Assembly (NCBI GenBank): GCA_030847615.1
Contig: JAUMIR010000001.1
Coordinates: forward strand, 253,335,187 to 253,399,186
Length of the DNA stretch: 64,000 nucleotides
Direction: 5' to 3'
Origin: Gambelia wislizenii
Lineage: Eukaryota; Chordata; Lepidosauria; Squamata; Crotaphytidae
The notes under the pieces are model-generated. The model saw only the letters and a list, made by a program, of their open reading frames with translations, had not been told where the DNA came from and did no database searches. Shown here in pieces: positions 45,471-55,827 of the stretch. Every line of letters begins with the position of its first letter. Positions within the stretch are counted from its first letter, which is position 1. The position numbers and the translations under genes are program-made.

Positions 45471-45473
<3 letters not shown>
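44471..45473. other. Intergenic sequence with hAT-like foldback
   Basis: About 44810-44915 is a foldback: AGTTACTGTTTTGGACTGCAG pairs with CTGGGAGTTGCAGTCCAAAA. About 45262-45430 has GAGTGGTGAGTGGCTGAGGG repeated in diverged form at 45381-45400, a local direct duplication about 120 bases apart. No gene. Confidence 0.45.
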
Positions 45474-45513
<40 letters not shown>

Positions 45514-46112
45514 GCTTTTCTTCACAAACAAAGATTCAGGAAGAACTCATCCCGCACTTTCTGCAAGCACACTGATGACTAAAAAGGCCAATCCAAGATA
45601 AACAAGTCCAGTTGCAGAAAGCACAGCAGAAGGTCTCCTTGGGTGATGATTCCGGGTTGTGATTCTTTCTGCATTGTCATTTCTCTTCAAGACTTGTTCG
45701 GCGTGAGTTCTCAAATAAGGCTGTAGCATTGTGTCCATGCCTCCCGATGTGAGGCCAGGGCGGACCATTGTTGGTGATCAGTTTGGCCAAGCCTGAGATG
45801 TTGTTTCAGGGAGTCCTTGTACCGCTTTTTTGGAGTGCCCCTCTTACGCTGACCTGCGGCGAGTTCACCGTAGAGTACTATTTTGGGGAGGCGATGGTCC
45901 TCCATCCTAGAAACATGCCCTGACCAGCGCAGCTCTGTTCTCAGTATCACGGCCTCAATGCTGGTGATCCCTGCTTGCTCAAGGACAGCAACATTTGTCA
46001 CATAGTCAGTCCAGTGTATATTTAGGATTGTGCGTATACAGTGCTGATGGAAGCGTTTGAGGAATTGTAAGTGGTGGCGATAGGTGACCCATGTTTCAGA
46101 CCCATAAAAGAG
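45474..46112 (-). pseudogene. Non-LTR retrotransposon ORF2 C-terminus, 3' end
   Basis: On the minus strand from 46112: FYGSETWVTYRHHLQFLKRF, TNVAVLEQAGITSIEAVILR, TELRWSGHVSRMEDHRLPKI and GTPKKRYKDSLKQHLRLG, the conserved C-terminal region of an endonuclease-type non-LTR reverse transcriptase ORF. After a frameshift the C-terminal zinc finger is readable as CAFCNWTC followed by GLFSHQCAC (45560-45632). The 3' UTR runs into a (GA)n tail, seen as CT on the plus strand at 45474-45512. Broken by frameshift; a second copy is at 57918-58128. Confidence 0.8.
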
Positions 46113-47099
46113 AATAAGGAGGAGTCAATGGAGAGGAGGAAACATACACAAATGTTTTATATATATATATATTTGTGGTGTCTCCCCTCCCCCCAACAAA
46201 CTCCTGATTCTCAGAGGGGGGGAGGGAACTGGAAGTATGTTTGTGCTGCTAAGATTGGACCAAAACAGGGGAAGAGGCAGCGCTGAAACAGAAGTTAACT
46301 TAGATCCAATTCTTCTCTCCTGTACAGCTACAGATAACCACATTATGTGGCATCAGGTGATGGACCGCAAATTCTTGTGTATTACAAACAGTTACCATAT
46401 CTGTGGTGATTTAGTAGCTGTCCCTCTCGTAGAGAAAGATGCCAAACCACACAGCACAAACTAGAAGGAATTCTGAGTTGGCTGGCATGTGGCGCCAATA
46501 AGGAACTCATAAGAGTTTCCTGTTTCTTTAGCATACACAGGTGCCATGGCTGGGAAGGCAATGGGCACAAAATCCATCTTTCCAGTCCAGTCTCTGCCTC
46601 TTGCTTCCCTTGTGGTTGTCATGGTATTTGTTGCCCAAATGCTTGGTATTTGCATCAGTATTGATTTGCTGAGAATGATGTCACATTATGAGATGCATGT
46701 CCTGAACTGCTGATGTCAGCACAACAAGAGGAGGAGTAAGGAGGGGAGAAGCAAACAATCTTTTAACTCCAACGCTTGTAAATCACCCCAACAGCCCAGC
46801 TATACATTTTGGTTCTGTTACACTGAGAGTGCTAAATCGCAAACAAATGAATGAGAGACATAAAGTAGATAATGCAATACTTTCTTATTGAACCAGCGTC
46901 TGTTGGTGTGTGGGGTATAATAATTCCTGGTACCACTTAATTCCCTACTTCTCAGCACAGTATTCTTGTATGCAAACTGGAATTGCCATGATTGGATTTA
47001 TTGCTGTGCAACAGGCGCTATCTAGTGGCTGGATCCAGCTGAAGAGCTGAAAAGAGAAGGAAGAAAGAGGAAGCATGAAAGAGCAAGAGACTGGTGTGT

Positions 47100-47155
<56 letters not shown>

Positions 47156-48239
47156 ACACTCAAGTGGAGAGAAAAGTGGAGGTCAAGAGGGAATGGAAAT
47201 GCATTTTGGTTTACTCTCCCATTTATTGTATTCCCTCAGTCTGAGTTCCTGCCCTGCTTTATTGGGCAAAGTGAAATGGACTTCTACAGAAACAGTCTAC
47301 ACTGCCCTCTCCACACACTCCCCATCCCCTGATAAATACAGCTTGCAACTAGTAAAGCTAGTCTGCTTGCATGGTCTTAATAAGACAAAAATGTACGCTT
47401 TGATGTCTGCCCTACTTTATTAAAGGGAATGACTAGTTAGAATGTTGAATTGTGCCTTTTTCCATTCCGAGATCTGTCTTCGGGCAAGGATAAAATAAAA
47501 ATTGGCAGCCACTCCTTTTTGCAAAATGCTGAGAACCAATGTTTTCGCTTCTGGAATCAAGTGTTTCAGTGAAAAGTGGGAAATGACACCACTTCCATTT
47601 TAGACCTTCATTTTTAAAGACAGGGTGCAGTGATCTCTGGACAGCAGAACTCTTCCTGAGCTGGTGGCCAAGTTTTTAAAAAATAGTTGGAAATAAATAA
47701 TCTACCAAAGCTAGCTAGTGCAATGTGAAGGGGAAAAAATACAGAATGTTATATTAAGTATATTGATCCCTATAATATACATTTTTAGACTTCAATTTCC
47801 CCTTCTCCCAGTTATTGGATGAGCTGTTGTGATGCAAGAGAATGTTCATAAATGCTCCAACTTCTGAGGGTAAATATTGGCAGAAAAAGAGCTTTGACAA
47901 ATAATGGTCCCTTTTCAATGGAGGTAAAAGACAGTTTAGGGCCTCTTCCAGATGTGGTAAATGTTTAAGGGGGTTGTGGTAATTGTTGCTGTAGTTCTCA
48001 GTGTGTTTGGTTTGTTTTTAAAAAAAGATATCCAAATGATTATTCTGTTTCCTGGGCTATTTTATTGCCATTCCCAGCAACAGCTGCAATATTTTATTCC
48101 CACCCTTGAGTGGGCTTCTTTTAAATTACAACACATATTAGAGCAAAATGGTTTCCTTCTCTTCTTCTTTTTTTCTTAGTGTTATAGCTTATCAGTGAAA
48201 TGGCACTTTCACACTATAACTCTACCATTAATAAATAAA
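46113..48239. other. Intergenic sequence, no gene seen
   Basis: Contains a TATA run at 46160-46172 and the compound microsatellite at 47093-47154; no element termini or exons otherwise. AAA at 48237-48239 flanks the next transposon. Confidence 0.5.
47093..47154 (+). repeat. Compound (TG)n(AG)n microsatellite
   Basis: About 18 TG units (one TA interruption) followed directly by about 12 AG units. Apparent coding frames through it are low-complexity only. Confidence 0.95.
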
Positions 48240-48838
48240 GGAGATTATCAGACATGTTAAAAGTGGTGTTACAGGAACGTCAGCAGATCGCAAAAGGGCT
48301 CCCTTTTCAGACGACATCGTTCCCCCTCGTTATGCACCTGTTCTGCTGCTGTTCTACTGGCATTGCTTTTTATTGATAGGAGAAGCCGTCAATAGATCCC
48401 CATTACATTCCTGTCATGGATGTTCCTGCATGCAACAAGGTGTCCGTTATGTTGGCGAGATCCCAGCGTCAATGGGAAGTCCCTGCCAGAACACTTCCAG
48501 ATGAGATCGGGACATCCAGGTAAGTGACACACTTTTTATGACCCTCCCTGGGTTACTTGAACATCTTAAAGTGTGTTTTTGTGCTCTTTTCATGTTCTTT
48601 TTATTTTTATTTTTGAATTTCCTGCGCTCTTCTCGCTCTTCTATCAAGAATCCATGGGATTTTGATCCAGGAAGTGAAGGAAGCTCCATTAGAGCTCCGT
48701 TCACTCCTGGGCTGCCAGAATGATGGGAGAAGAGGTAAGTGCATGGGGAGGGTGATTGTGGCATGACAGGGATGGGACAGGGGCAGGAGTGGAGATTGTG
48801 GACAGGAACACTTTTTCTGTTCATGTCTGATAATCTCC
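48240..48838 (+). mobile_element. Family B DNA transposon, complete
   Basis: Left end GGAGATTATCAGACATG and right end CATGTCTGATAATCTCC are perfect inverted repeats, flanked by AAA (48237-48239, 48839-48841). 599 bases. Interior: TTATTGATAGGAGAAGCCG, AACACTTCCAGATGAGATCG, CATCCAGGTAAGTGACACAC and AAGTGTGTTTTTGTGC, as in other copies. The well-matched ends suggest a younger copy. Confidence 0.88.
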
Positions 48839-48866
48839 AAATACAAAAATTGCCCTTCAAGCTATG

Positions 48867-49002
48867 CAGTGGTTATCAATCTGGGTCTCCAGATGTTGTT
48901 GGACTACAGTTCCCAGAATCCCTCACTATTGGCTTTGCTGTCTGGAGTTTCTGGGAACTGTAGTCCAACAACATCTGGAGACCCACAGGTTGAGAACCAC
49001 TG
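48867..49002 (+). mobile_element. hAT (Charlie-like) foldback MITE
   Basis: Starts CAGTGGTTATCAATCTGGG and ends CCACAGGTTGAGAACCACTG, the classic Charlie/hAT end. The arms GTTGTTGGACTACAGTTCCC and GGGAACTGTAGTCCAACAAC are perfect complements. Flanks AAGCTATG and AGCTATAG fit an 8-bp hAT duplication with one indel. 136 bases. Confidence 0.85.
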
Positions 49003-49254
49003 AGCTATAGGATCACCTCAGCAAACTAGGCTCAAAAAACATTTGAAATGCTCCTAGCACAGATCCAAGACCCATCTGGTTACAAACAGCACCCAGAAAG
49101 AATGGAATGAGTGGACACAGGAGTGACAACAACCAGTAAAACCTAAGGAGCTATCTCTTCAAAACTCACACTTCTTTAGACCAGTCTGGAAAAATTCTAG
49201 ATCAGGAAGTCAGTTCACAAAACCCCTGAGAACACTGGGACATCTGGTTCTCCT
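49003..49254. other. Intergenic sequence, nothing recognised
   Basis: Short spacer between two DNA transposons with no recognisable feature. Confidence 0.4.
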
Positions 49255-49838
49255 GGGGCTTGTCTTTAGATGCCCATAAAAAAAAAGGAATGCCTCACAC
49301 TAAGGACATTTCACAGCAGCTTCGACCTGCCCCTTTAAGCTCCGCATGCCTGTTAGGAAATATGGTGGCCACAAATAATTTACTCATGTTTGCACTTACC
49401 TGAATTTGCTGACAAGGATCTTTCTTTAAAAAATGATGTCCAAGGTGTGATTGAGTGGTTTTTTTTACTTTAACACAAAAACAAAAAATCCCCAAGACCC
49501 CATTTTCTTGCCTTAGCACTAGCCCCTAAGGCAAAAATCTAACATGGCAGGAGCAGGCGCATGCCATTTTTAGCAAGCCCTGCCCCCCTGCACTCATCTG
49601 GCCAATCAGATTTGTGCTTCCTCTTGTTTTGGCAAGGGAATCAAATCAACTCATTTGTCCTAACGAGCAGAATGTGCACCTTCTCATTGTTTTTTAAAGG
49701 ATGGGGAAAGTCGCAAAGGCTTTTCTGGTGAGGTTTTTGGCCTTTCTTGCCTCCTCCTCCACAGTATGGAATGCCATTAAGACAGGTAGGATTCTCCTTG
49801 CATTCCATGAGGAGTTTTTTCACCATTGGACAACAACC
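49255..49838 (+). mobile_element. Family U DNA transposon, decayed right end
   Basis: Starts GGGGCTTGTCTTTAGATGCC followed by an A-run, then blocks shared with 39340 and 10521: AATCTAACATGGCAGG, CTGGCCAATCAGATTTG, TTGTTTTTTAAAGGATGGGG and AAGTCGCAAAGGCTTTTC. The right end CACCATTGGACAACAACC is a decayed mirror. No intact 3-bp duplication. Confidence 0.6.
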
Positions 49839-50006
49839 TGGTGGGAGCTTTATGTAGTCCAGGGGCGTATGCCTTGTGTTTATACGTTGTCCATGGAAAA
49901 TTCATAAGGCGGCTGTAAGAGTGGCAGAAACTGAAGTGTGGAAGAGAGGGAAGTGGAAAGGTGGGAAGATGTGTAGGAAGCCCTCTACCACACAAGAAAT
50001 TTAAAA

Positions 50007-50220
50007 GAAGCTTTCACACTACATAGTTATAGCACTACGATTCCATTTTAACTGCCATTGCATCTTTCTACAGAATTCTGGGATTTGCAGTTTAGGGAGG
50101 GGCATTTAGAATCTTCAGCTGGAGAGCTCCAAGTGCCTCACCAAACCCCGGGATTCCATAGGATGTTGCCATGGCAGTTAGTGTGGAATCATAGTGCTAT
50201 AACTGCAGTGTGAAAAGGCC
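50007..50220 (+). mobile_element. Foldback MITE, family S, copy 5
   Basis: CTTTCACACTACATAGTTAT pairs with ATAACTGCAGTGTGAAAAGG. Inner blocks: TTTTAACTGCCATTGCATC, AATTCTGGGATTTGCAGTTT, and returning GGGATTCCATAGGATGTTGC. About 214 bases; target duplication unclear. Confidence 0.75.
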
Positions 50221-51607
50221 TGTAGGTTCCATTTTGATTCAGCTTCTAAAAGAAGATGAAATAGATTTCTCTCGCTCAAAATTAATTCTTCTGCTAAATC
50301 ATGCGAATGTTACATTCATTCAACCATATACTCTAGTGATAAGTAGTAAGAGAGAGTCAGAAGGATACAGCTGTGGAAACAACCATAGTCCTTTGTTGTT
50401 GCTTTTGCAAACAGAGAGCCCTGTACAACAGAGTCCCCTTCCTTCCTATAGTAACCAAATCCCAGTAACAGCAAAGACAGCATAAACATTCTAAAATATA
50501 GCTATAGATTTTTGCCCTGGCTGTACATGGTAGACAAAAGCTTGGCTAACATTTCTCCATCAGTATCAGATACACATTCTCATCCTGAGAAAACAGGGGT
50601 CAAGCTTCTATTGATTTCTGGATCTGTGGGGAAGGGGTATTGAAATTCTATGGGCTGGGGTGAGGTGAGGTAGAGTGGGAGTGCTGCTTGCCTTCCTTTA
50701 TCTTGCATGATAGCCAAGAGTTTTCCATTTTAAAAATTAAGTTTTAAAATAACTTTCCCACCAGAACCTTTCTTTGAATTCATTTTTATTGTCAAGGCAA
50801 TTCCATGAAAATATCCATGAAGTCCCTTTATTGACCTGGGTAAAGACAGGGCATCACACACACACACACACACATATATATGTATATTAAAACAGTCCCT
50901 AAGACCAACTGAGCTTTAAGGACCTAAGAGCATACAAAATAATGTGGTCTTGTTTGCCTGCTGCAAGCTCAAAAGGGATGGAGGCAATTTGGCTTCCCTT
51001 AGGGGGAATTCCCCAGCTGAGGTGCTGCTGCAAAAAAAGCCATGTCTCGGGCACTCCCCAACCTAGCCTCTTGGAACGGCACTCTGCTGATGCTCTTAAA
51101 TTTTGAACAAGTCATATGGGAGAAGGCAGTCTTTCAGTTACTCTGGCCCCAAGCTGTTTAGGGCTTTATAGTTCAAAATCAGTATCTTGAATTGAGCTCA
51201 GAAGCAAACCGGAAGTGGTGGGTAGAAGATGTGTGATACATGATCTCTAAAACATATACAAGATAGCAGCCTATTGGTTGTATTTCACACTAGCTCTAGC
51301 TTCCAAATGCTTTTCAAGGGCAGCCCTGCTGCATACAGCACATTGTACTAACCTAATCAGGAGGTAAGTGAGGCATGAACCTCCTGGGGCAGATCTGCTC
51401 TCAAATGGATTTAGGCTATGGATTAGCACTCTTTGGGTATGGGTACTTCAGTCATTATAAATCGATTGAATAGTAGCACACTAACTGGACTGGTGTAACT
51501 TTTTGTTTTCAGAGTTGGAGTTAATTTGGCATAAAACCTAGAGCATCCACAGCCCAAGTTAAGGCTATTTTATCCTTCCATTATCTATCCTGGAACTTAA
51601 AAACCTA
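50221..51607. other. Intergenic sequence, no gene seen
   Basis: A (CA)n(TA)n microsatellite lies at 50856-50886. No exon or transposon terminus recognised elsewhere. Confidence 0.5.
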
Positions 51608-51816
51608 AGATTCATCTACACTGTAGAAATAATGCTGTTTGACACCACTTTAAGTGCTCTAGTTCCATCCTATGGAATCCTAGGATTTTTAGTTTTACAA
51701 AGTCTTTAGCCTTCTCTGCCAAAACGTGCTGGTGCCTCACAAAACTACGAACCCCAGGATTCTGTAGCAGTTAAAGTGGTGTCAAACTGCATTATTTTTA
51801 CAGTGTAGATGCACCC
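51608..51816 (+). mobile_element. Foldback MITE, family T, copy 3
   Basis: ATTCATCTACACTGTAGAAA on the left and TTTACAGTGTAGATGCACCC on the right pair; inner GTTTGACACCACTTTAAGTG and CAGTTAAAGTGGTGTCAAAC pair perfectly over most of their length. Flanking bases do not show an intact duplication. Confidence 0.78.
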
Positions 51817-53113
51817 TCAGTCCTAGATTGATGTGTGGACCAGAATATAACTATCAAGTAAATTTTGCACTTCTCTGAATTTTATGATGCAGTTCCACCC
51901 CTCCTCCATGCATGCAAAATATTTTAGGATGAAGTACACTTAGATGTGTATTTAGTGAGGGGAGGGAAGCATTCTAAAATATGTATGCAATACATATTTA
52001 AATATACAACTTTGTGTGGATTTTTTTTAAAAAAATAGATTAATGTGGAAATGGGACATAATGGGTTTAGGAATGGGCACATGCAAAAATAACATGGACC
52101 CAGAACAGATCCATGTACAGTCCACTTTAGCCCATGCCCACCACAAAGCAACTACACATCTACACAGAGCAGAAGCATGGAAAGTTCACATTTATGTCTC
52201 CTATTTAACTGGCACACTGAAAGAATTGTGCTTTGCTTTCTTTGGTAAAATGGATGTGCATGTGGTAATGCTAGCCCTACGGAAAACCGAGATAAATGGA
52301 TTTTGTTCCCTTAGAATATCTCCAGCCTGCACTTCGTCAATATAACCTAATAATAACAAAAAAGATGGAAAGAGACATCTTGTGATGGCCTCCCAGAAAG
52401 CACTCTGCGTGCTCTCACTTGGTACCTGCCAGTCCAAATAACATTCTGTGCACAAATTCTCACTTGAATAATATAAAAGATGCTGGATGAGAAAAATGGG
52501 ATGAAGGGGAGACAGTTCCTCAAGGAAAAACTAACAGGGAATCCTTACAAAATATCTTTCTTTTTTCTTTTTTACTTAATACTAATATTTAAAAAATATT
52601 AACTCTTTTTACAAATTGAAATATGGTGCCTTTATTTATTTATTTAAAAGAAAGAATGGTGTTGTTTCACAGATTTACTATATATACCACATGCTGCAGT
52701 TGCTATGGTAATAATTATGGTTCTTTTATTGAACAGCACTGTTAGAGGTTACAGAAAGCCATGGCTGGTAATTTTATAAGAGGGTCTATTATGTATGCTA
52801 AAGCTACAGTCTTAAGAGAAGTGGGGTTCACGACTTTGCAACTGGTTGCAATGAAACCGGAATAAACAAATACAGAAGACAAAAGGAGAAGGCTGCCTTC
52901 TTCTTGAAGTAAAATCTGTTCCGTGCAGGCTGCCTGTACAGTCAGCAGGATAGCCTCAGAGTGCTCCTAAAAATGTGAAGTGTGACTCTGTATGTGAAAC
53001 ATTGATTGTAAATACATACCTCATACATGCACACTCGTGAGGTTGGTAGCTAGGAGTAGCTGGTTTGCTGGCAGCCTTGCATTTGCCCCCAAGTAATCTC
53101 TGAAATCTATGTA
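51817..53113. other. AT-rich, low-repeat intergenic sequence
   Basis: No gene recognised. About 52550-52800 is AT-rich, repeat-poor and contains an X-box-like motif (52699-52712), so it is a candidate regulatory stretch. TA at 52-53 bases before the next element's CAG end (53112-53113) is its target duplication. Confidence 0.4.
52699..52712 (+). promoter_or_regulatory. X-box-like (RFX) motif
   Basis: GTTGCTATGGTAAT matches the RFX palindromic pattern GTTGCCATGGCAAC at 11 of 14 positions, keeping both half-site cores. It lies in AT-rich, repeat-poor sequence. A motif of this length can occur by chance in 64 kb, so function is only a possibility. Confidence 0.25.
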
Positions 53114-53368
53114 CAGTAGGACCCCCATATCTGCTGGGGATTGGTTCTGGGGGGGGGGCGTGAATACTGAAAACCATAGATAATAGCGAACATTATTGAA
53201 AATAATGGGACTTTGGGTTTAAAATACCATAGAGTTGCCTTGGAGGACCTAAAAAATGGCTAGAGAGGACACATTTTCTAGGAAGACTCTATGGTAGGTG
53301 TGCTATTTTGTGTCCCATGGATAATTGAATCAGTGGATAATGAATCAGTGGATACAGGGGTCCTACTG
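53114..53368 (+). mobile_element. Tigger-like foldback element, complete
   Basis: Left end CAGTAGGACCCCCATATCTG, right end GGATACAGGGGTCCTACTG, flanked by TA (53112-53113, 53369-53370), the Tc1/mariner-type duplication. Inner arms ACCATAGAGTTGCCTTGGAG and TTCTAGGAAGACTCTATGGT pair. 255 bases; the same family is at 33811 and 55326. Confidence 0.85.
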
Positions 53369-53370
53369 TA

Positions 53371-54974
53371 TGTATTCGTTGTTCCAGCTTTTGTGTGTTG
53401 CCCTGTAACCACATTTTCTGAGTGGCTGATGAAAAGAATAAAAGCAAATTTAAAATACTTGACAGTAAACAGGTAAATGACACAAGTAGATCAGTAACAC
53501 ATACAAGATACAAAAAAACATGTGACAATAGCTGAATAAACTTGGAGCCAGTTAAAAGGCTTTGGCAAATCTTCACCTTAGTCAAAAATGACATCAAGGT
53601 AGGCACCAGGTGAGCTTCACTGGGAAGGGTATTCAGAAGCTGGGGTGGGGGTTATCAGTGTGAAAAGCATCATTTTCTCAGTAGCCACTCATTACACCTC
53701 ACCCGGTGAAGGCATGCAAAGAAGGACCTCAGAAGAAGATTTTAAGCTTAAATAGATACATATGGGTACAGACAATTGGGGATCCTTGTCTCAAGTTGGG
53801 AAGAGATTTAAAGGTCAACCCAGCATTTTAAATTGGGTCCACACACTAGGTGAGAACTGATGAGTTCTTCAAAGCACCAGTACAATTTCTCACACCACTC
53901 AGTGAGCAGTGCCATGGTCCCTTTTTACAGTTGAAAATAATCTCTAGCCCTCCAAAGAAATATCCCACCCCCACCCCGGGTAGTCTAAAAAATTTTGAGA
54001 GAACATACATGCTCCACTAATGTGGACTGAAGTAAAATGCACACACAGTGCTGAGTACAATTCCGCTGGGACATTCTCCTGTACAAGCTCCTTTGGACGA
54101 ACAGTACATTCTGTGAGTAACACAATCCTCACAAAAGGCCATCCCTTGAATAGCTGTGTCTAGCATAGTCTGAAAGTCAGCATCGCTCGCACTTGATCTT
54201 ATTACCCTCTGCTTTGACAGGAGAGACCTCTTGGAAGTCTTTGAAGCTGTGCCACTGGGATCAGTTATAGGCTAACAGGGCACATATGAAAGCTGTGTTC
54301 AAAATTTTCTAGCCTGGAGGAAGATTTGTAACTTTTGTTTGGTTTTCCCTGAAATGGCTTCAAATAAGGAGAGAAAAACAGATATGTTCAATTGATTTAG
54401 TGGTCTGTGAGGTGTGTGTGTGTGTGTGTATGTGTTTTTTAATCCACTCAACCCTTCTGATTTTTAAAACACCATCCTTCTGGTCTTCTTTTCAGGTTGC
54501 TCTTGATTTTTGTAAATTGAAAGACAAATGGGCAAAATAAGGATAATGGTAATAGTAGCAATGGTATTGGTAGTTTATATATAGCTAAAGCTGATGCACA
54601 GAATGATGGTGGAGGGGGCAGATGGTAAAATATTAATAAGAATAAGAAGTGTTTTTCTTTATACCAAATATGGAAAGGACTCAGCTGGGACAGCCATGTT
54701 TTTCAAAAGATCTGTGATTTCCCCCACCCCCTTGCACTAGAGAAAAAAAATGATATACAAGTCTATAGCAAGTCAACAAACACATTTTTAAAAAACAGCA
54801 GATTGCTGAAATCTATAGCGTAATTAGTTTAGTAAATCTTTTTAATCAAAGCTATTTCACACATTAGGAAAAGCAAACTTAGATCTGCCATTGAGGCAAC
54901 CTGGTTCCCTGAATTATATTCATGTATGTGCACTACATGATATGTGTGTTTGTGACATGCACAGTTTAATGTAT
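53371..54974. other. Intergenic sequence, no gene seen
   Basis: A TG run lies at 54413-54432. No element termini, exons or RNA genes recognised. TAT at 54972-54974 flanks the next element. Confidence 0.5.
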
Positions 54975-55312
54975 GGAGATTATTAGACACGGGGAAATGC
55001 AGCAAAAAAAGTGTCCCAAACTGTGTCAGAAGAATGTGACATTATCAGACACACGCATCCAGACCAAGCATACCATAGAGTTGTGCAGGGTGACATTATC
55101 AGACACACGCATCCTCAGCCATTCCCAGGGCATACTGCTGGCACAGATTTTTTTTTACTGATGGGGCTAAGCCGCCAATAGAAAGGGATGTCTTATTCAC
55201 ACCCATGCTACACCCCAGAATGCTGAAGGATGTTGTCGTCTGATAATGTTGCCCGTTTCTTTTTTCTCGTAGCATTCTTTAGATGTGGGTTTTGCCGTGT
55301 CTGATAATCTCC
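54975..55312 (+). mobile_element. Family B DNA transposon, internally deleted and rearranged
   Basis: Left end GGAGATTATTAGACACGG, right end CCGTGTCTGATAATCTCC, flanked by TAT (54972-54974, 55313-55315). 338 bases against about 550-600 in full copies. GATGGGGCTAAGCCGCCAAT at 55159 marks the family core. A 25-base block is repeated (55036-55060, 55090-55114) around a 29-base insert that matches a Tigger-like element 370 bases downstream. Confidence 0.8.
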
Positions 55313-55325
55313 TATGTCTTAAGTA

Positions 55326-55634
55326 CAGTATGACCCCATATCTACAAGCAGTATGTTCCCAGACTTACTATGGATACCGGAAACTGCGGATAATAGTGAA
55401 CCCTAACAAAATGGACTACTGTACATCCAGACCAAGCATACCATAGAGTTGTGCAGGAGTACCTCTCTAGGAATCTCTAGGTCCTCCAGAACAATTCTAT
55501 GGTCAACTACCAGTGGAAGCATACCATAGAATCACATTGGAGGACCTAAAAAAATAGCTAGAGATACCGTATGTTTTCAGATGCTGGTAAGTGAAACTGT
55601 GGGTACTAGTCTGGTGGGTACAGAGGTTGTACTG
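55326..55634 (+). mobile_element. Tigger-like foldback element with internal duplication
   Basis: Starts CAGTATGACCCCATATCTAC and ends GTACAGAGGTTGTACTG, with TA on each side (55324-55325, 55635-55636). The ACCATAGAGTTG-type arm occurs twice (55439 and 55535), so part of the foldback is duplicated. It is the likely donor of the 34-base segment found inside the neighbouring element at 55056-55089. Confidence 0.75.
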
Positions 55635-55827
55635 TATATACCAGGTGTAGGCAAGCTTTCAGACCCAAAGCTTTAGGCAGGGCAGGCTCAGGAGCCACAC
55701 ATGGGTGTGTGTGCACTCAAACCTACATACACAAATGCCTTACTCTCCCTTCTCAGTATATACTGACAGATTGGCTTAAATCTCAACTTCCTGCCTCCAG
55801 AGATCACTTGGGCAGATAAAACTGTAA

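Noticed and set aside
47093..47154. Repeated peptide frames through the microsatellite
   Set aside because: Low-complexity dinucleotide repeat only.
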